A stretch of DNA of 64,000 nt from Aspidiotus rigidus (taxonomy: Eukaryota; Arthropoda; Insecta; Hemiptera; Diaspididae). A program made the translations under genes and the position numbers. The notes under the pieces are model-generated. The model was not told the DNA's origin, ran no database searches, and saw nothing but the letters and a program-made list of their open reading frames with translations. The DNA lies in NCBI GenBank assembly GCA_035079385.1, contig JAVHKY010000083.1, positions 744,001 to 808,000 on the forward strand, given 5' to 3'. Positions 41,041 through 53,758 of this stretch are shown here, piece by piece (the first letter of the stretch is position 1; each line of letters opens with the position of its first letter).

Positions 41041-44000
41041 CCGAGCTTTGCCGGTCGGCCGGAAGGCGGACACTCTTTCCGACCCCCCATAAAATATGTT
41101 CCCTGTTAAAATTATCCTTCGATGACATCGTATCCGCCTGCTTGTATTTTGTCCGTCTTCGGGAATTTTAAAGGATGCCCGGCCCTGATGATATCAATTC
41201 GTACTCTCATCCTTGTAATTTTTTCCATTCCTTTCTCTATTTCCTCCTTAACATGTAAGTACATTGATGACGTCACGCTCTTCTTCAAATTGTATTTTTT
41301 CTTGACCATTAATGAAACCAAGCTTGAACTTCGCAAAACTTGAAGAGTCTTAGCCTACAATCTCCCTGGCCTAGCTTTCAAGCCAAGACTCCATAGTTAT
41401 AGCCTAGCTTGAAGGTTCAGCGCTCAACCTTCCTTGGGACCTACTTCTCTAAAAGTTCCTAGCTTCAACTTTTCTTGAGTCTCCTCTCTATAAAAGATCG
41501 AACTCAGAATCAAATTAGGTCAAAACCATTGATGACGTCACAAAGGTCGAACGCACACGTTTTCTGAACCCCCCAAACAAGATGGATATTGGGTCACTCT
41601 CTAAAACAATTATCGCTCCTATTCAATAATACAGTATGTGGGTGGCAAGGGTCAGCACAGGTATTAGGAGTGCAAATTTCAGAAAATTATAGGCGATGAG
41701 GAAGCTTGAGGGAGAAAAAAGAGGCCCATCTTCTGATAATATTGTTTAGTAATTTATCGGAAAAATTTCTTTCCAAATCATTGGGAAAGCGGCAATATGA
41801 TTATTGGAAGGGGGTCGAAAAGTGTGATTTCCCCCCTCAATCGGCGCTCATGGAAGAGTGAGCGCTCAAACACCCGCAAGGTGGTCGAGGTATCGTCGTC
41901 GATGAATGAGAACGCGTGAATTATACGACTATAAGATAACAATATTCCAGCAATACTATCCCAAGAGTATCGAGTGAAGGTCATTAAAAGTAGAATGGCC
42001 ATTTAGTCACCTCATGCAGTAGGTATAGGCTAATATGCGGTATCACTCAAATCCAACATTTCCTCCTTAGGCAATGGCCCAACCAGTAACGAAACGGCGG
42101 CAAAAACCCTCGGCCTTGACGCGTCGACGAGGAAACGGATGAAAAAAAGTCAGCAAAATGAGTCGTGGAGCTTGAGTTTTTTGCAGGAAAAACAACCTCA
42201 GTGGAGGAAAAAACCTCTAGAGTAAAGCAATGCGGGATAGGGAGAGGAGGCTCAGATCTATGCTACTGTAGGAACTTCAAAAAATTTTCATTTTCTATTT
42301 GTATACGTGTAAATGAATAGTGGGACTCGGACGAATTTAGTTGTTGGGCGAAACAAGTATGATGAGGAGGACTTCGAAAGATTTTGCTATGACAAAGAGA
42401 AGAATTTGGAAAAAGGGTAACTTACTTTCTTCTGACTTGCATAAAATAAAGATCTCGTATTACAGATTGCTTTTGCTCTTGGAAGATCATCAGAGTAGAA
42501 GAAACCACCCTGTTAGGCGAGATTCCCCTCCGTCTTTCTCCTCAAAGGTAGTCTTCCCAAGATCATGGAGCAATATGACTTTATTATAAATTGGCAGAAG
42601 AAGAAAAAAAAGAGGAAGATAATGCATGAAATTAGCACGGTTCGGATGAAATTTTTCTAGCCTCAAGGTCACAGGAGTACGTCCCTACTCACGTAAATCA
42701 CAAAATACGGTGCGGGTCAGAAAAAGACATGAAACAAGTGAAAAATTTTTAAGTCTTATTCATGATATCATTCATTACATCCCTCTGTAAAGTTCCTTAT
42801 CACTTCCATTTGATAAAGGCCCGTAGAGAGCCACAGCCGTGCCTAGGGACTAGCCAGTTTCTCATGACTCCTACATTTTTTTAGTTGATTTCTTCCAGGC
42901 TATTGCGGCCGGAGACAAAATACCCTGCTGCCCTCCTTCTCGACAGGTCTGGTTTGATATCGTGGACTTGTTTTCTATTTTCATCGGAAAGGTGAAGAAT
43001 TTGTGGGCTAGGTTGACAGCTGTACTGGAATAGTGATAAATTGAAAGGAGGTTTTGAAATCATAAACTAAATATGCAAATTAGAATTTAAAGATGTTCAA
43101 ATTTCATTCCAGTTTTCTGGTAAATTGTAGCTAGAAGGGGGAGGAGGGATCTGAGGACAAAAGGAGACCGCTTTTGTATCAACTATAGCCATGTCGATAA
43201 AGAGTGGCGACCTTTATCATGTGGTCTATTTCAGCCAATCTTTTCGAACCAACCACCTTTTTAAATTCACACACTTACAACTTACGCAGCAAATACCCGT
43301 ATTATACTCACGAAGTCTGAAATTATAATTTGTTCCTTTCGAAATTAAAAGCACGGTACCTATATACTCGTACAAACGACGTAAGCTGCTCCATTCTAGA
43401 GATTATGCGAGTAAATAAAATACTTTTTACTGTGCAAACTACTCGATATCCAGACAAGAGCTGCTCAGGAAACATTTTCTCCAAAACCGTAAAAATAAAC
43501 TTCTTCGCAAACTTCGTGTAATTTATTTACGACAATTGAAATTGCAAATTTCTTCGCATTGAAAATACGACTGGCCAGGAAGTTACAGTTCTCATTTTCT
43601 TCCAACGTGCATTTCTTCTGTGTACCGTACAAATGCCATATTTCTGAACTCCTATATAGCTGTCTGCATGTTGCCCTCCTTATAAGAATAAGTTCGCGAA
43701 AAATTGTAATATACAAATTTATTGCTACAGTCATTTACTCCACCCAACTTCGATTCCTTATGGTTTATGTACATAAGCCATACGATTTGTTGACTTTGCC
43801 GAGTCGAGCTTTTTTCTTGTCCCGAGCTCGGAAACATTACCGAAACGTTACCGCGTAAAACTTCGTTTGGATGTTGGCGTGATTGAAGGTTCGATAAAAG
43901 TTCGAGAAATGAATTAAAAATGCGTATAAATTACCTACCTGACGGGAACCTCTGTAGAAGGTAGCAGAAATTTCTGTCGTCCTGTAGCAAAAAAAGGTGC

Positions 44001-45609
44001 ACGGTGTAAACCTTTGATATTTTTTTGCTCCGTAGCAAATAATTTTTCGAATCAATAATGGCACGAGTACGAATCAGCTTGATGTAAACTTGAAGTGTGA
44101 TTAAATCGTGGGTCCCCATTTTTCTTCGTAATTAGCTCCTATATTTTCACAAATTCTAGAAAAATTGAAGCCGTGAACAATTCTAGCATTGTTCTTTTTC
44201 TCGCATTGCCAAATTTTGCCACCACACTGAACAAAAAAAACTCCCTTGAACCCTGATATTAGTTGATTGACTGTGGCATCCCTTTCTTGTTGGAAACTGA
44301 GATTAATTTTATCGACATTTCAAATAAATTAAGGCGTACACAATCGTGTCAATTGAAATTATTTCTTTAATTAAGATATTATGATAATTTATAATATTAT
44401 CCTATAAATTACACCAAATTGATTTCATAAATAAATGATAATATTGTATATCTTCTATTATTGTTTTAACAAGTATCTATCTTTTATTTTCCCTCCATTT
44501 TTATCTTTCTAACAAAGTGTAAAATAATCTATAATATTAAAACTATTATGTAATATAATCCATCCACAAGTTGATTTTTGTTTTTCTTTCCTTCCTTTGA
44601 AGTATCATTTGCGGGGCTTACGAGTGGGTGGATTTGTGCTTTTTAAATGCGAAGCAAACATAAAAATATAAAGAAAAAAATTAGGTATTCTATCATTTTG
44701 TAATTTCAATTTTTAATGTACTTTGTGGGGTAAACAGTAAACGTTCGTGTTTTTCAGCATTGTGTGCATGTGTGTTTCGAGTAATGATGATTTTATGTTT
44801 TCCAATTTACTTTTGCACTTCTTTCTTTAATATTATTGTAATGTATCTAATATTTAAATATTACAATATTCATTTACTTTGTGATGCGATCTGAAAACCG
44901 TGGCCAAACTTGAGAAACCAATTTTCCTCAACTGCCATTGCTCAACAACGAATTGTATTCTGTTGAAAAGACTATTATATTTTGATACCTCGGAATGATT
45001 GATTAGTTCTTGTATATAAGTTAACGGATATAGCGCTGCAGAAAAGAAGTCATTTTCAGTTTAGTCATAATTTCTCAGCTCGCATTGTTGTAGATTCGAT
45101 GTTGCATGTATTTTAAAATATCTTACGAGTAAATCAAATAAAGAATTTTCACAGAGTTTATATTTTCTGTTCATGTGTTGTAGATGATAAAATCTGTGGA
45201 TGAAATTAGATGCTTTTCATCCATTCCTTAGCAGAATAGATACTCCCAGAACAGAATATCCTCAACAGATGACCTGTGAATAAGACATTTTCCCAAAAAA
45301 TATGGTTTGTTATTTATTATCATAGGAAAACGATAGTCGAGAAGAGATATCGGTGGCAGTGGATTACTAGCGCGACGAATAATGCTAGATGGGGTAATCT
45401 CAATCCTATTTAAATACTGTACCTCTAATGCTCAAAGGCAATAGGAAGAAAATCAGAAAAATTGATCGAAAAATGCGAATATACATAGCGAGAAGTTATA
45501 GGACGGTATGATACCTACCGCTTACCATCATAAAGGAAAGCCCGACTTTGGATTATATTATAATAAAAAGAACAATTGTATATAAATTTGACAGGTATGG
45601 AACAGTAGA
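41041..45609. other. No gene seen
   Basis: 4.5 kb with ORFs under 100 codons and no recognised motif. TGACGTCA occurs at about 41267 and 41533. 44330-44900 is especially AT-rich. Confidence 0.5.
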
Positions 45610-45617
45610 CACATGAT

Positions 45618-46231
45618 TAAGGTGACCAGACGTCCCGTTTTGAACGGGACAGTCCCGTTTTTGAAAGATTTGTCCCGTTGTCCCGACAGACCGCTCTGGG
45701 ACACCCTTTTGTCCCGTTTTGGAAAGTTTGAAACTTATTTTCTTACTTTTGATGATTTTATTCGTAATTTCTTAAATAGGTAAGTTTAATTCTCAGCACG
45801 TGGGGAATTCCGAGTTTTACTTCCACCGCGCCCACTATCCTATCAGGCCTACCGGTGGACGGGCGTCACGATTGCATCATTCTTTCAGTAGTCGTTAGCG
45901 TTAGCCACGCGTACTTGCCACAACTTGTTTATTTGATACTCGCGTAATGTTTGTAGTGGTAACTAACTGAAGTTTTTTGTTTCGAAATATCTCTCTCTCT
46001 CAATTAACTATGCCGAAACGCAAGTGCACGTTCAATGATGGTTTACAAGCAAAATACCCGTTTATTAAGCAAATAAATACTCCTTCGGATGTGAGATGTG
46101 AAAAGTGTCGCACAGAATTCAGTGTTTCCCATAGCGGTGCCGGTGATATTGAACAGCATTTAAAGTCTGGAAAACATAAATGTAAATAAACCGATGTCCC
46201 GTTTTCAGTTGAACAAAAAATGGTCACGTTA
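45618..46231 (+). mobile_element. Complete 614-bp hAT element with a BED-only gene
   Basis: A perfect 8-bp target duplication CACATGAT (45610-45617 and 46232-46239), the hAT size. Inverted ends TAAGGTGACCA and TGGTCACGTTA match at 10 of 11 positions. The left subterminal region repeats GTCCCG/CGGGAC at least seven times (45629-45720), and one copy lies near the right end. The only gene is a BED-type finger; no transposase core is present. Confidence 0.92.
46010..46189 (+). CDS. BED-type zinc finger protein of the hAT element
   Basis: 59 codons from the ATG at 46010; an in-frame ATG 11 codons upstream (45977) is possible. It reads MPKRKCTFNDGLQAKYPF, then CEKC, then DIEQHLKSGKHK, giving C-x2-C and H-x5-H, the BED finger found at the N-terminus of many hAT transposases. 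It ends with TAA at 46187-46189 shortly after the finger. The dimerisation and DDE parts of a transposase are missing. It could bind the GTCCCG repeats; that is inference. Confidence 0.85.
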   Translation: MPKRKCTFNDGLQAKYPFIKQINTPSDVRCEKCRTEFSVSHSGAGDIEQHLKSGKHKCK

Positions 46232-46239
46232 CACATGAT

Positions 46240-46955
46240 ACTTCTTTAACAAACCAGTCAACTACACAAACGCAGATAGGTTAACCAAGAAAAAACTCGA
46301 GGAATACCTTGATCCAGAAATCGCACGCCTGTGGAAGGATGAGTGGACAAAGGAAGAGCGGGGAGCATGGACCAAAAAATTGTGCCCGACACCTCTCATT
46401 AATGGGGAGGAGACCAACTTGTACCTAATGCAGGCACTCACAGGTCACGGCTGCTTCAGAGCCTACCCGCACGAGTACAAAAAAAGGAAGACCCCTTAGT
46501 TGTCCGTGTGGTGCAAAGCAAGAAACTCCAGAGCATGTGTTGCTCGATTGTCCAATTCATAGAGAGGGACGACCAGGCAGCATACCAGCAGATGTGGCAG
46601 GAGACTTTGTTTAAATGGAGAAGACCATTAGAAAATTGTGGGCTATGGAGAAAGAAGAAGACGAAAAGGAGAGAGAAAGCAGAAACTCGAGTGTGGGGAA
46701 AGTCCACTCCAAGATTGGAAGAAACAAGCCTAGGTGAAAGAAATTTAGCTGTATGCGCATTACAAATAAACCCTAGGGTACAGAATGCGCACACAGGTTA
46801 TACAGACTTGCATGCGACATTATATAAAAAAGAGAAGTATCTCAACTAGAAGATCAAACAAAGGTGAAAAAGAAAGGCTACATACTTACAGAAGAAACTC
46901 TCCTGAACTAGAAAAATATTTTACATTTAGTCGACAAAAAAAAAAAAAAAAAAAG
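46240..46955 (+). pseudogene. R1-type retrotransposon 3' end with poly(A)
   Basis: Reads KKLEEYLDPEIARLWKDEWT, then YLMQALTGHGCFRAY, a signature of R1-clade C-termini. One base is lost or gained near 46488; in the next frame the knuckle continues as CPCGAKQETPEHVLLDCP. A run of about 19 A at 46936-46954 looks like a poly(A) tail. The 33-bp minisatellite begins right after it. Confidence 0.8.
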
Positions 46956-46964
46956 AAACTGGAT

Positions 46965-47910
46965 TTCGGTGGTATAAACGCTGTTGACAACTGAATCTAG
47001 GTGGTTGACAACTCCTCTCACTGAATTGACAAAGCTGTTGCCAACTAGATTTTGGTGGTTGACAACGCTGTTGCCAACTGGATTTAGGTGGTTGAAAAAA
47101 CTGTTGTCAACTCCTCTCACTGAATTGACAAAGCTGTTGCCAACTGGATTTCCGTTGTTGACAACACTGTTGACAACTGGATTTAGGTGGTTGACAACAC
47201 TGTTGACAACGCCTCTCACTGAATTGACGAAGCTCTTGCCAACTGGATTTTGGTGGTTGACAACACTGTTGACAACTCCTCTCACTGAATTGACAAAGCT
47301 GTTGCCAACTGGACTTTGGTTGCTGACAACGCTGTTGCCAACTGGATTTAGGTGGTTGACAACACTGTTGTCAACTCTTCCTCACTGAATTGACAAAGCT
47401 GTTGCGAACTGGATTTTGGTGGTTGACAACGCTGTTAACAACTGAATCTAGGAGGTTGACAACACTGTTGACAACTCTTCCTCACTGAATTGACAAAGCT
47501 GTTGCCAACTGGATTTAAGTGGTTGGAACCGCTGTTACTAACTGGATTTAGGTGGTTGACAACGCTGTTGCCAAGTGGCTGTAGGTGGTTGACAACACTG
47601 TTGACAACTCCTCTCACTGAATTGACAAAGCTGTTGCCAACTGGATTTAGGTGGTTGACAACGCTGTTGCCAAGTGGCTGTAGGTGGTTGACAACGCTGT
47701 TGACAACTCCTCTCACTGAATTGACAAAGCTGTTGCCAACTGGATTTAGGTGGTTGACAACGCTGTTGCCAAGTGGCTGTAGGTGGTTGACAATACTGTT
47801 GACAACTCCTCTCACTGAATGGACAAAGCTGTTGCCAACTGGATTTAGGTGGTTGACACTGCTGTAGCCAACTGGATCAAGGTGTTTGACAACGCTCTTG
47901 CCAATCAGGT
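46965..47910. repeat. 33-bp minisatellite, block 2 (about 28 units)
   Basis: Same three unit types and same orientation as block 1, 11 kb away. ORFs on both strands are repeat by-products. Confidence 0.92.
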
Positions 47911-47918
47911 CTACTTGG

Positions 47919-48225
47919 CTTTGAACACCACATCAAACCATTTCTTCGTTTCATATTCATAATCTGAAGAGAATATCATATTATAAAACTTTTGTCTCTC
48001 ATTTCACTATCGCTCCCAGCATGCGAGGCCTTATTCAAACTCTTAGATTAACTACCTTGTTGGAGGCGCTTCTTTTCCAGCCCCAGTTTGAGCTTTTTAT
48101 GATCATCAAGATGGAAATGGAAACCAATTTCCCTCTGTCTGTCTCTGGTGTATCTCTTTTCTCCCTTAGCAAAGGGTGCATGTTTTTGAAATTGCAAAAT
48201 TTTGTTCACTCGCTGTTTCTATGGT
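47919..48225 (+). repeat. Direct repeat flanking the 17-bp minisatellite, left
   Basis: Begins GAACACCACATCAAACCATT and ends near TTCACTCGCTGTTTCTA. Roughly 90% identical to 53446-53758. Confidence 0.88.
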
Positions 48226-48235
48226 ATCAGGTAGT

Positions 48236-51200
48236 GTGACGGTGATGGCGGTATGACGGTAACGGCGGTATGACAGTGATGGCGGAATGACGGTGATGAT
48301 GGTATGACAGTGATGGCAGTATGGTGGTGATGGTGGTATGATGGTGATGGCGGGATGACGGTGATGTGTGTATGACAGTGATGGCAGTATGGCGGTGATG
48401 GCGGTATGACAGTGATGGTAGTATGACGGTGATGGCGGTATGACAGTGATGGTAGTATGACAGTGATGGTAGTATGGCGGTGATGGTGGTATGATGGTGA
48501 TGGTAGTATGGTGGTGATGGTGGTATGATGGTGATGGCGTGATGACGGTGATGTTGGTATGACAGTGATGGCAGTATGGCGGGGATGACGGTATGACGGT
48601 GATGGCGGTATGACAGTGATGGCTGGATGACAGTGATGGCGGTATGACGGTGATGACGGTATGACGGTGATGGCGGTATGACAGTGAACAGTGATGTCCG
48701 TATGGCGGTGATGGTGGTATGATGGTGATGCCGTGATGACGGTGATGTTGGTATGACAGTGATGGCAGTATGGCGGGGATGACGGTATGACGGTGATGGC
48801 GGTATGACGGTGATGGTAGTATGACAGTGATGGTAGTATGGCGGTGATGGTGGTATGATGGTGATGGTAGTATGGTGGTGATGGTGGTATGATGGTGATG
48901 GCGTGATGACGGTGATGTTGGTATGACAGTGATGGCAGTATGGCGGGGATGACGGTATGACGGTGATGGCGGTATGACAGTGATGGCTGGATGACAGTGA
49001 TGGCGGTATGACGGTGATGACGGTATGACGGTGATGGCGGTATGACAGTGAACAGTGATGTCCGTATGGCGGTGATGGTGGTATGATGGTGATGCCGTGA
49101 TGACGGTGATGTTGGTATGACAGTGATGGCAGTATGGCGGGGATGACGGTATGACGGTGATGGCGGTATGACGGTGATGGCGGTATGACAGTGATGGCTG
49201 GATGACAGTGATGGCAGTATGACGGTGATGGCGGTATGATGGTGATGGCAGTATGACAGTGATGGTAGTATGACGGTGATGACGGTGTGACGGTGATGGC
49301 GGTATGACAGTGATGGTAGTATGACAGTGATGTCCGTATGGCGGTGATGGTGGTATGATGGTGATGGCGTGATGACGGTGATGTTGGTATGACAGTGATG
49401 GCAGTATGGCGGGGATGACGGTATGACGGCGATGGCGGTATGACAGTGATGGCTGGATGACGGTGATGGCGGTATGACGGTGATGACGGTATGACGGTGA
49501 TGGCGGTATGACAGTGAACAGTGATGTCCGTATGGCGGTGATGGTGGTATGATGGTGATGCCGTGATGACGGTGATGTTGGTATGACAGTGATGGCAGTA
49601 TGGCGGGGATGACGGTATGACGGTGATGGCGGTATGACGGTGATGGCAGTATGACAGTGATGGCTGGATGACAGTGATGGCAGTATGACAGTGATGGCAG
49701 TATGACGGTGATGGCGGTATGATGGTGATGGCAGTATGACAGTGATGGTAGTATGACGGTGATGACGGTGTGACGGTGATGGCGGTATGACAGTGATGGT
49801 AGTATGACAGTGATGTCCGTATGGCGGTGATGGTGGTATGATGGTGATGGCGTGATGACGGTGATGTTGGTATGACAGTGATGGCAGTATGGCGGGGATG
49901 ACGGTATGACGGTGATGGCGGTATGACAGTGATGGCTGGATGACGGTGATGGCGGTATGACGGTGATGACGGTATGACGGTGATGGCGGTATGACAGTGA
50001 ACAGTGATGTCCGTATGGCGGTGATGGTGGTATGATGGTGATGCCGTGATGACGGTGATGTTGGTATGACAGTGATGGCAGTATGGCGGGGATGACGGTA
50101 TGACGGTGATGGCGGTATGACGGTGATGGCGGTATGACAGTGATGGCTGGATGACAGTGATGGCAGTATGACAGTGATGGCAGTATGACGGTGATGGCGG
50201 TATGATGGTGATGGCCGTATGACAGCGATGGTAGTATGACGGTGATGACGGTGTGACGGTGATGGCGGTATGACAGTGATGGTAGTATGACAGTGATGTC
50301 CGTATGGCGGTGATGGTGGTATGATGGTGATGGCGTGATGACGGTGATGTTGGTATGACAGTGATGGCAGTATGGCGGGGATGACGGTATGACGGTGATG
50401 GCGGTATGACAGTGATGGCTGGATGACGGTGATGGCGGTATGACAGTGAACAGTGATGTCCGTATGGCGGTGATGGTGGTATGATGGTGATGGCGTGATG
50501 ACGGTGATGTTGGTATGACAGTGATGGAAGTATGGCGGGGATGACGGTATGACGGTGATGGCGGTATGACAGTGATGGCAGTATGACGGTGATGGCGGTA
50601 TGATGGTGATGGCAGTATGACAGTGATGGTAGTATGACGGTGATGACGGCGTGACGGTGATGGCGGTATGACAGTGATGGCGGTATGACGGTGATGGAGG
50701 TATGACAGTGATGGCGGTATGACGGTTATGGCGGTATGACAGCGATGGCGGTATGATGGTTATGGCAGGATGATGGAACAGCGGTATGACAGTGATGGCG
50801 GTATGACAGTGATGGAGGTATGACAGTGATGGCGGTATGATGGTTATGGCAGGATGATGGAACAGCGGTATGACAGTGATGGCGGTATGACAGTGAAGGT
50901 AGTATGACGGTGATGGCGGTATGACAGTGATGGCGGTATGACGGTGCTGGTGGTATGACAGTGATGGCGGTATGACGGTGCTGGCGGTATGACAGTGATG
51001 GCAGCATGACGGTGATGGTGGTATGACGGTGATGGCGGTATGACAGTGATGGCAGCATGACGTTGATGGCGGTATGACGGTGATGGCGGTATGACGGTGA
51101 TAGCGGTATGACAGTGATGGCGGTATGACGGTGATGGCGGTATGATGGTTATGGTGGTATGATGGTTATGGCGGGATGACGGAACAGCGGTATGACGTTG

Positions 51201-53165
51201 ATGGCGGTATGAGGGTACTGGCGGTATGATGGTGATGGCTGGATGACGGTGATGGCGGTATGACGGTGATGACGGTATGACGGTGATGGCGGTATGACAG
51301 TGAACAGTGATGTCCGTATGGCGGTGATGGTGGTATGATGGTGATGCCGTGATGACGGTGATGTTGGTATGACAGTGATGGCAGTATGGCGGGGATGACG
51401 GTATGACGGTGATGGCGGTATGACGGTGATGGCAGTATGACAGTGATGGCTGGATGACAGTGATGGCAGTATGACAGTGATGGCAGTATGACGGTGATGG
51501 CGGTATGATGGTGATGGCAGTATGACAGTGATGGTAGTATGACGGTGATGACGGTGTGACGGTGATGGCGGTATGACAGTGATGGTAGTATGACAGTGAT
51601 GTCCGTATGGCGGTGATGGTGGTATGATGGTGATGGCGTGATGACGGTGATGTTGGTATGACAGTGATGGCAGTATGGCGGGGATGACGGTATGACGGTG
51701 ATGGCGGTATGACAGTGATGGCTGGATGACGGTGATGGCGGTATGACGGTGATGACGGTATGACGGTGATGGCGGTATGACAGTGAACAGTGATGTCCGT
51801 ATGGCGGTGATGGTGGTATGATGGTGATGCCGTGATGACGGTGATGTTGGTATGACAGTGATGGCAGTATGGCGGGGATGACGGTATGACGGTGATGGCG
51901 GTATGACGGTGATGGCGGTATGACAGTGATGGCTGGATGACAGTGATGGCAGTATGACAGTGATGGCAGTATGACGGTGATGGCGGTATGATGGTGATGG
52001 CCGTATGACAGCGATGGTAGTATGACGGTGATGACGGTGTGACGGTGATGGCGGTATGACAGTGATGGTAGTATGACAGTGATGTCCGTATGGCGGTGAT
52101 GGTGGTATGATGGTGATGGCGTGATGACGGTGATGTTGGTATGACAGTGATGGCAGTATGGCGGGGATGACGGTATGACGGTGATGGCGGTATGACAGTG
52201 ATGGCTGGATGACGGTGATGGCGGTATGACAGTGAACAGTGATGTCCGTATGGCGGTGATGGTGGTATGATGGTGATGGCGTGATGACGGTGATGTTGGT
52301 ATGACAGTGATGGAAGTATGGCGGGGATGACGGTATGACGGTGATGGCGGTATGACAGTGATGGCAGTATGACGGTGATGGCGGTATGATGGTGATGGCA
52401 GTATGACAGTGATGGTAGTATGACGGTGATGACGGCGTGACGGTGATGGCGGTATGACAGTGATGGCGGTATGACGGTGATGGAGGTATGACAGTGATGG
52501 CGGTATGACGGTTATGGCGGTATGACAGCGATGGCGGTATGATGGTTATGGCAGGATGATGGAACAGCGGTATGACAGTGATGGCGGTATGACAGTGATG
52601 GAGGTATGACAGTGATGGCGGTATGATGGTTATGGCAGGATGATGGAACAGCGGTATGACAGTGATGGCGGTATGACAGTGAAGGTAGTATGACGGTGAT
52701 GGCGGTATGACAGTGATGGCGGTATGACGGTGCTGGTGGTATGACAGTGATGGCGGTATGACGGTGCTGGCGGTATGACAGTGATGGCAGCATGACGGTG
52801 ATGGTGGTATGACGGTGATGGCGGTATGACAGTGATGGCAGCATGACGTTGATGGCGGTATGACGGTGATGGCGGTATGACGGTGATAGCGGTATGACAG
52901 TGATGGCGGTATGACGGTGATGGCGGTATGATGGTTATGGTGGTATGATGGTTATGGCGGGATGACGGAACAGCGGTATGACGTTGATGGCGGTATGAGG
53001 GTACTGGCGGTATGATGGTGATGGCAGTATGACTGCGATGGCGGTATGACGGTTATGCCGGTATAACGGTAACGGGGGGGGGGGGGGTATGACAGTGATG
53101 GTAGTATGACGGTGATGGCGGTATGACAGTGATGGCGATATGACGGTGACGTTGGTATGACGTCG
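48236..53165. repeat. 17-bp minisatellite, ~4.9 kb
   Basis: About 290 variants of GTATGACGGTGATGGCG. Because 17 is not a multiple of three, open frames cycle every 51 bp and give repeat peptides. The same 110-codon minus ORF recurs at 50726 and 52512, showing a ~1786-bp duplicated block. Shorter blocks marked by ACAGTGAACAGTGATGTCCG recur about every 350-490 bp. A run of G lies near 53075-53087. Confidence 0.95.
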
Positions 53166-53445
53166 TTTTTTTGTATGAAAAACTTATATGTACTTTTCAC
53201 GTTTCTCTCTCAACCCCGGTACCTTTTTTTAGGTGGTTTCAATGTCTGACGACAACAATATTCACCTTACTCGTATCACAAAAGAGGAGGTATTGAAAGA
53301 CCGAAAAAAGAAAGGAAGTTCGGAAAAATCTTGCATGCTTTTCCGTGAATATTCTCACATGAAATATTGTTGACAGGATTTATTTTATGCTACACTTTCT
53401 TTTGTTCAAACTCCATTTTTTTTCCGCTGAATTTATTACTTCCCG

Positions 53446-53758
53446 TTTCGAACACCACATCAAACCATTTCTTCACTTCATATTCATAATCTGAAGGAGA
53501 ATGTCATATTATAAAACTTTTGTCTCTCATTTCACTATCGCTCCCAGCATGCAAGGGCTTATTCGAACTCTTAGAATAACTACCTTGGTGGAGGCGCTTT
53601 TTTTCTAGCCCCAATTTGAGCTTTTTATGATCATTGAGATGGGAATGGAAACCAATTTCACTTTGTCTGTCCGTCGGTCTATCTCTTCTCTCCCTTAGCA
53701 AAAGGGGTGCATGTTTTTCGAAATTCCAAAATTTTGTTCACTCGCTGTTTCTACGGTG
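53446..53758 (+). repeat. Direct repeat flanking the 17-bp minisatellite, right
   Basis: Partner of 47919-48225 in the same orientation. 53166-53445 between array and repeat holds no gene. Confidence 0.88.

Noticed and set aside
50726..51058. 110-codon minus ORF, repeated at 52512
   Set aside because: Product of the 17-bp minisatellite; the His/Thr/Pro-rich peptide has a 17-residue period.
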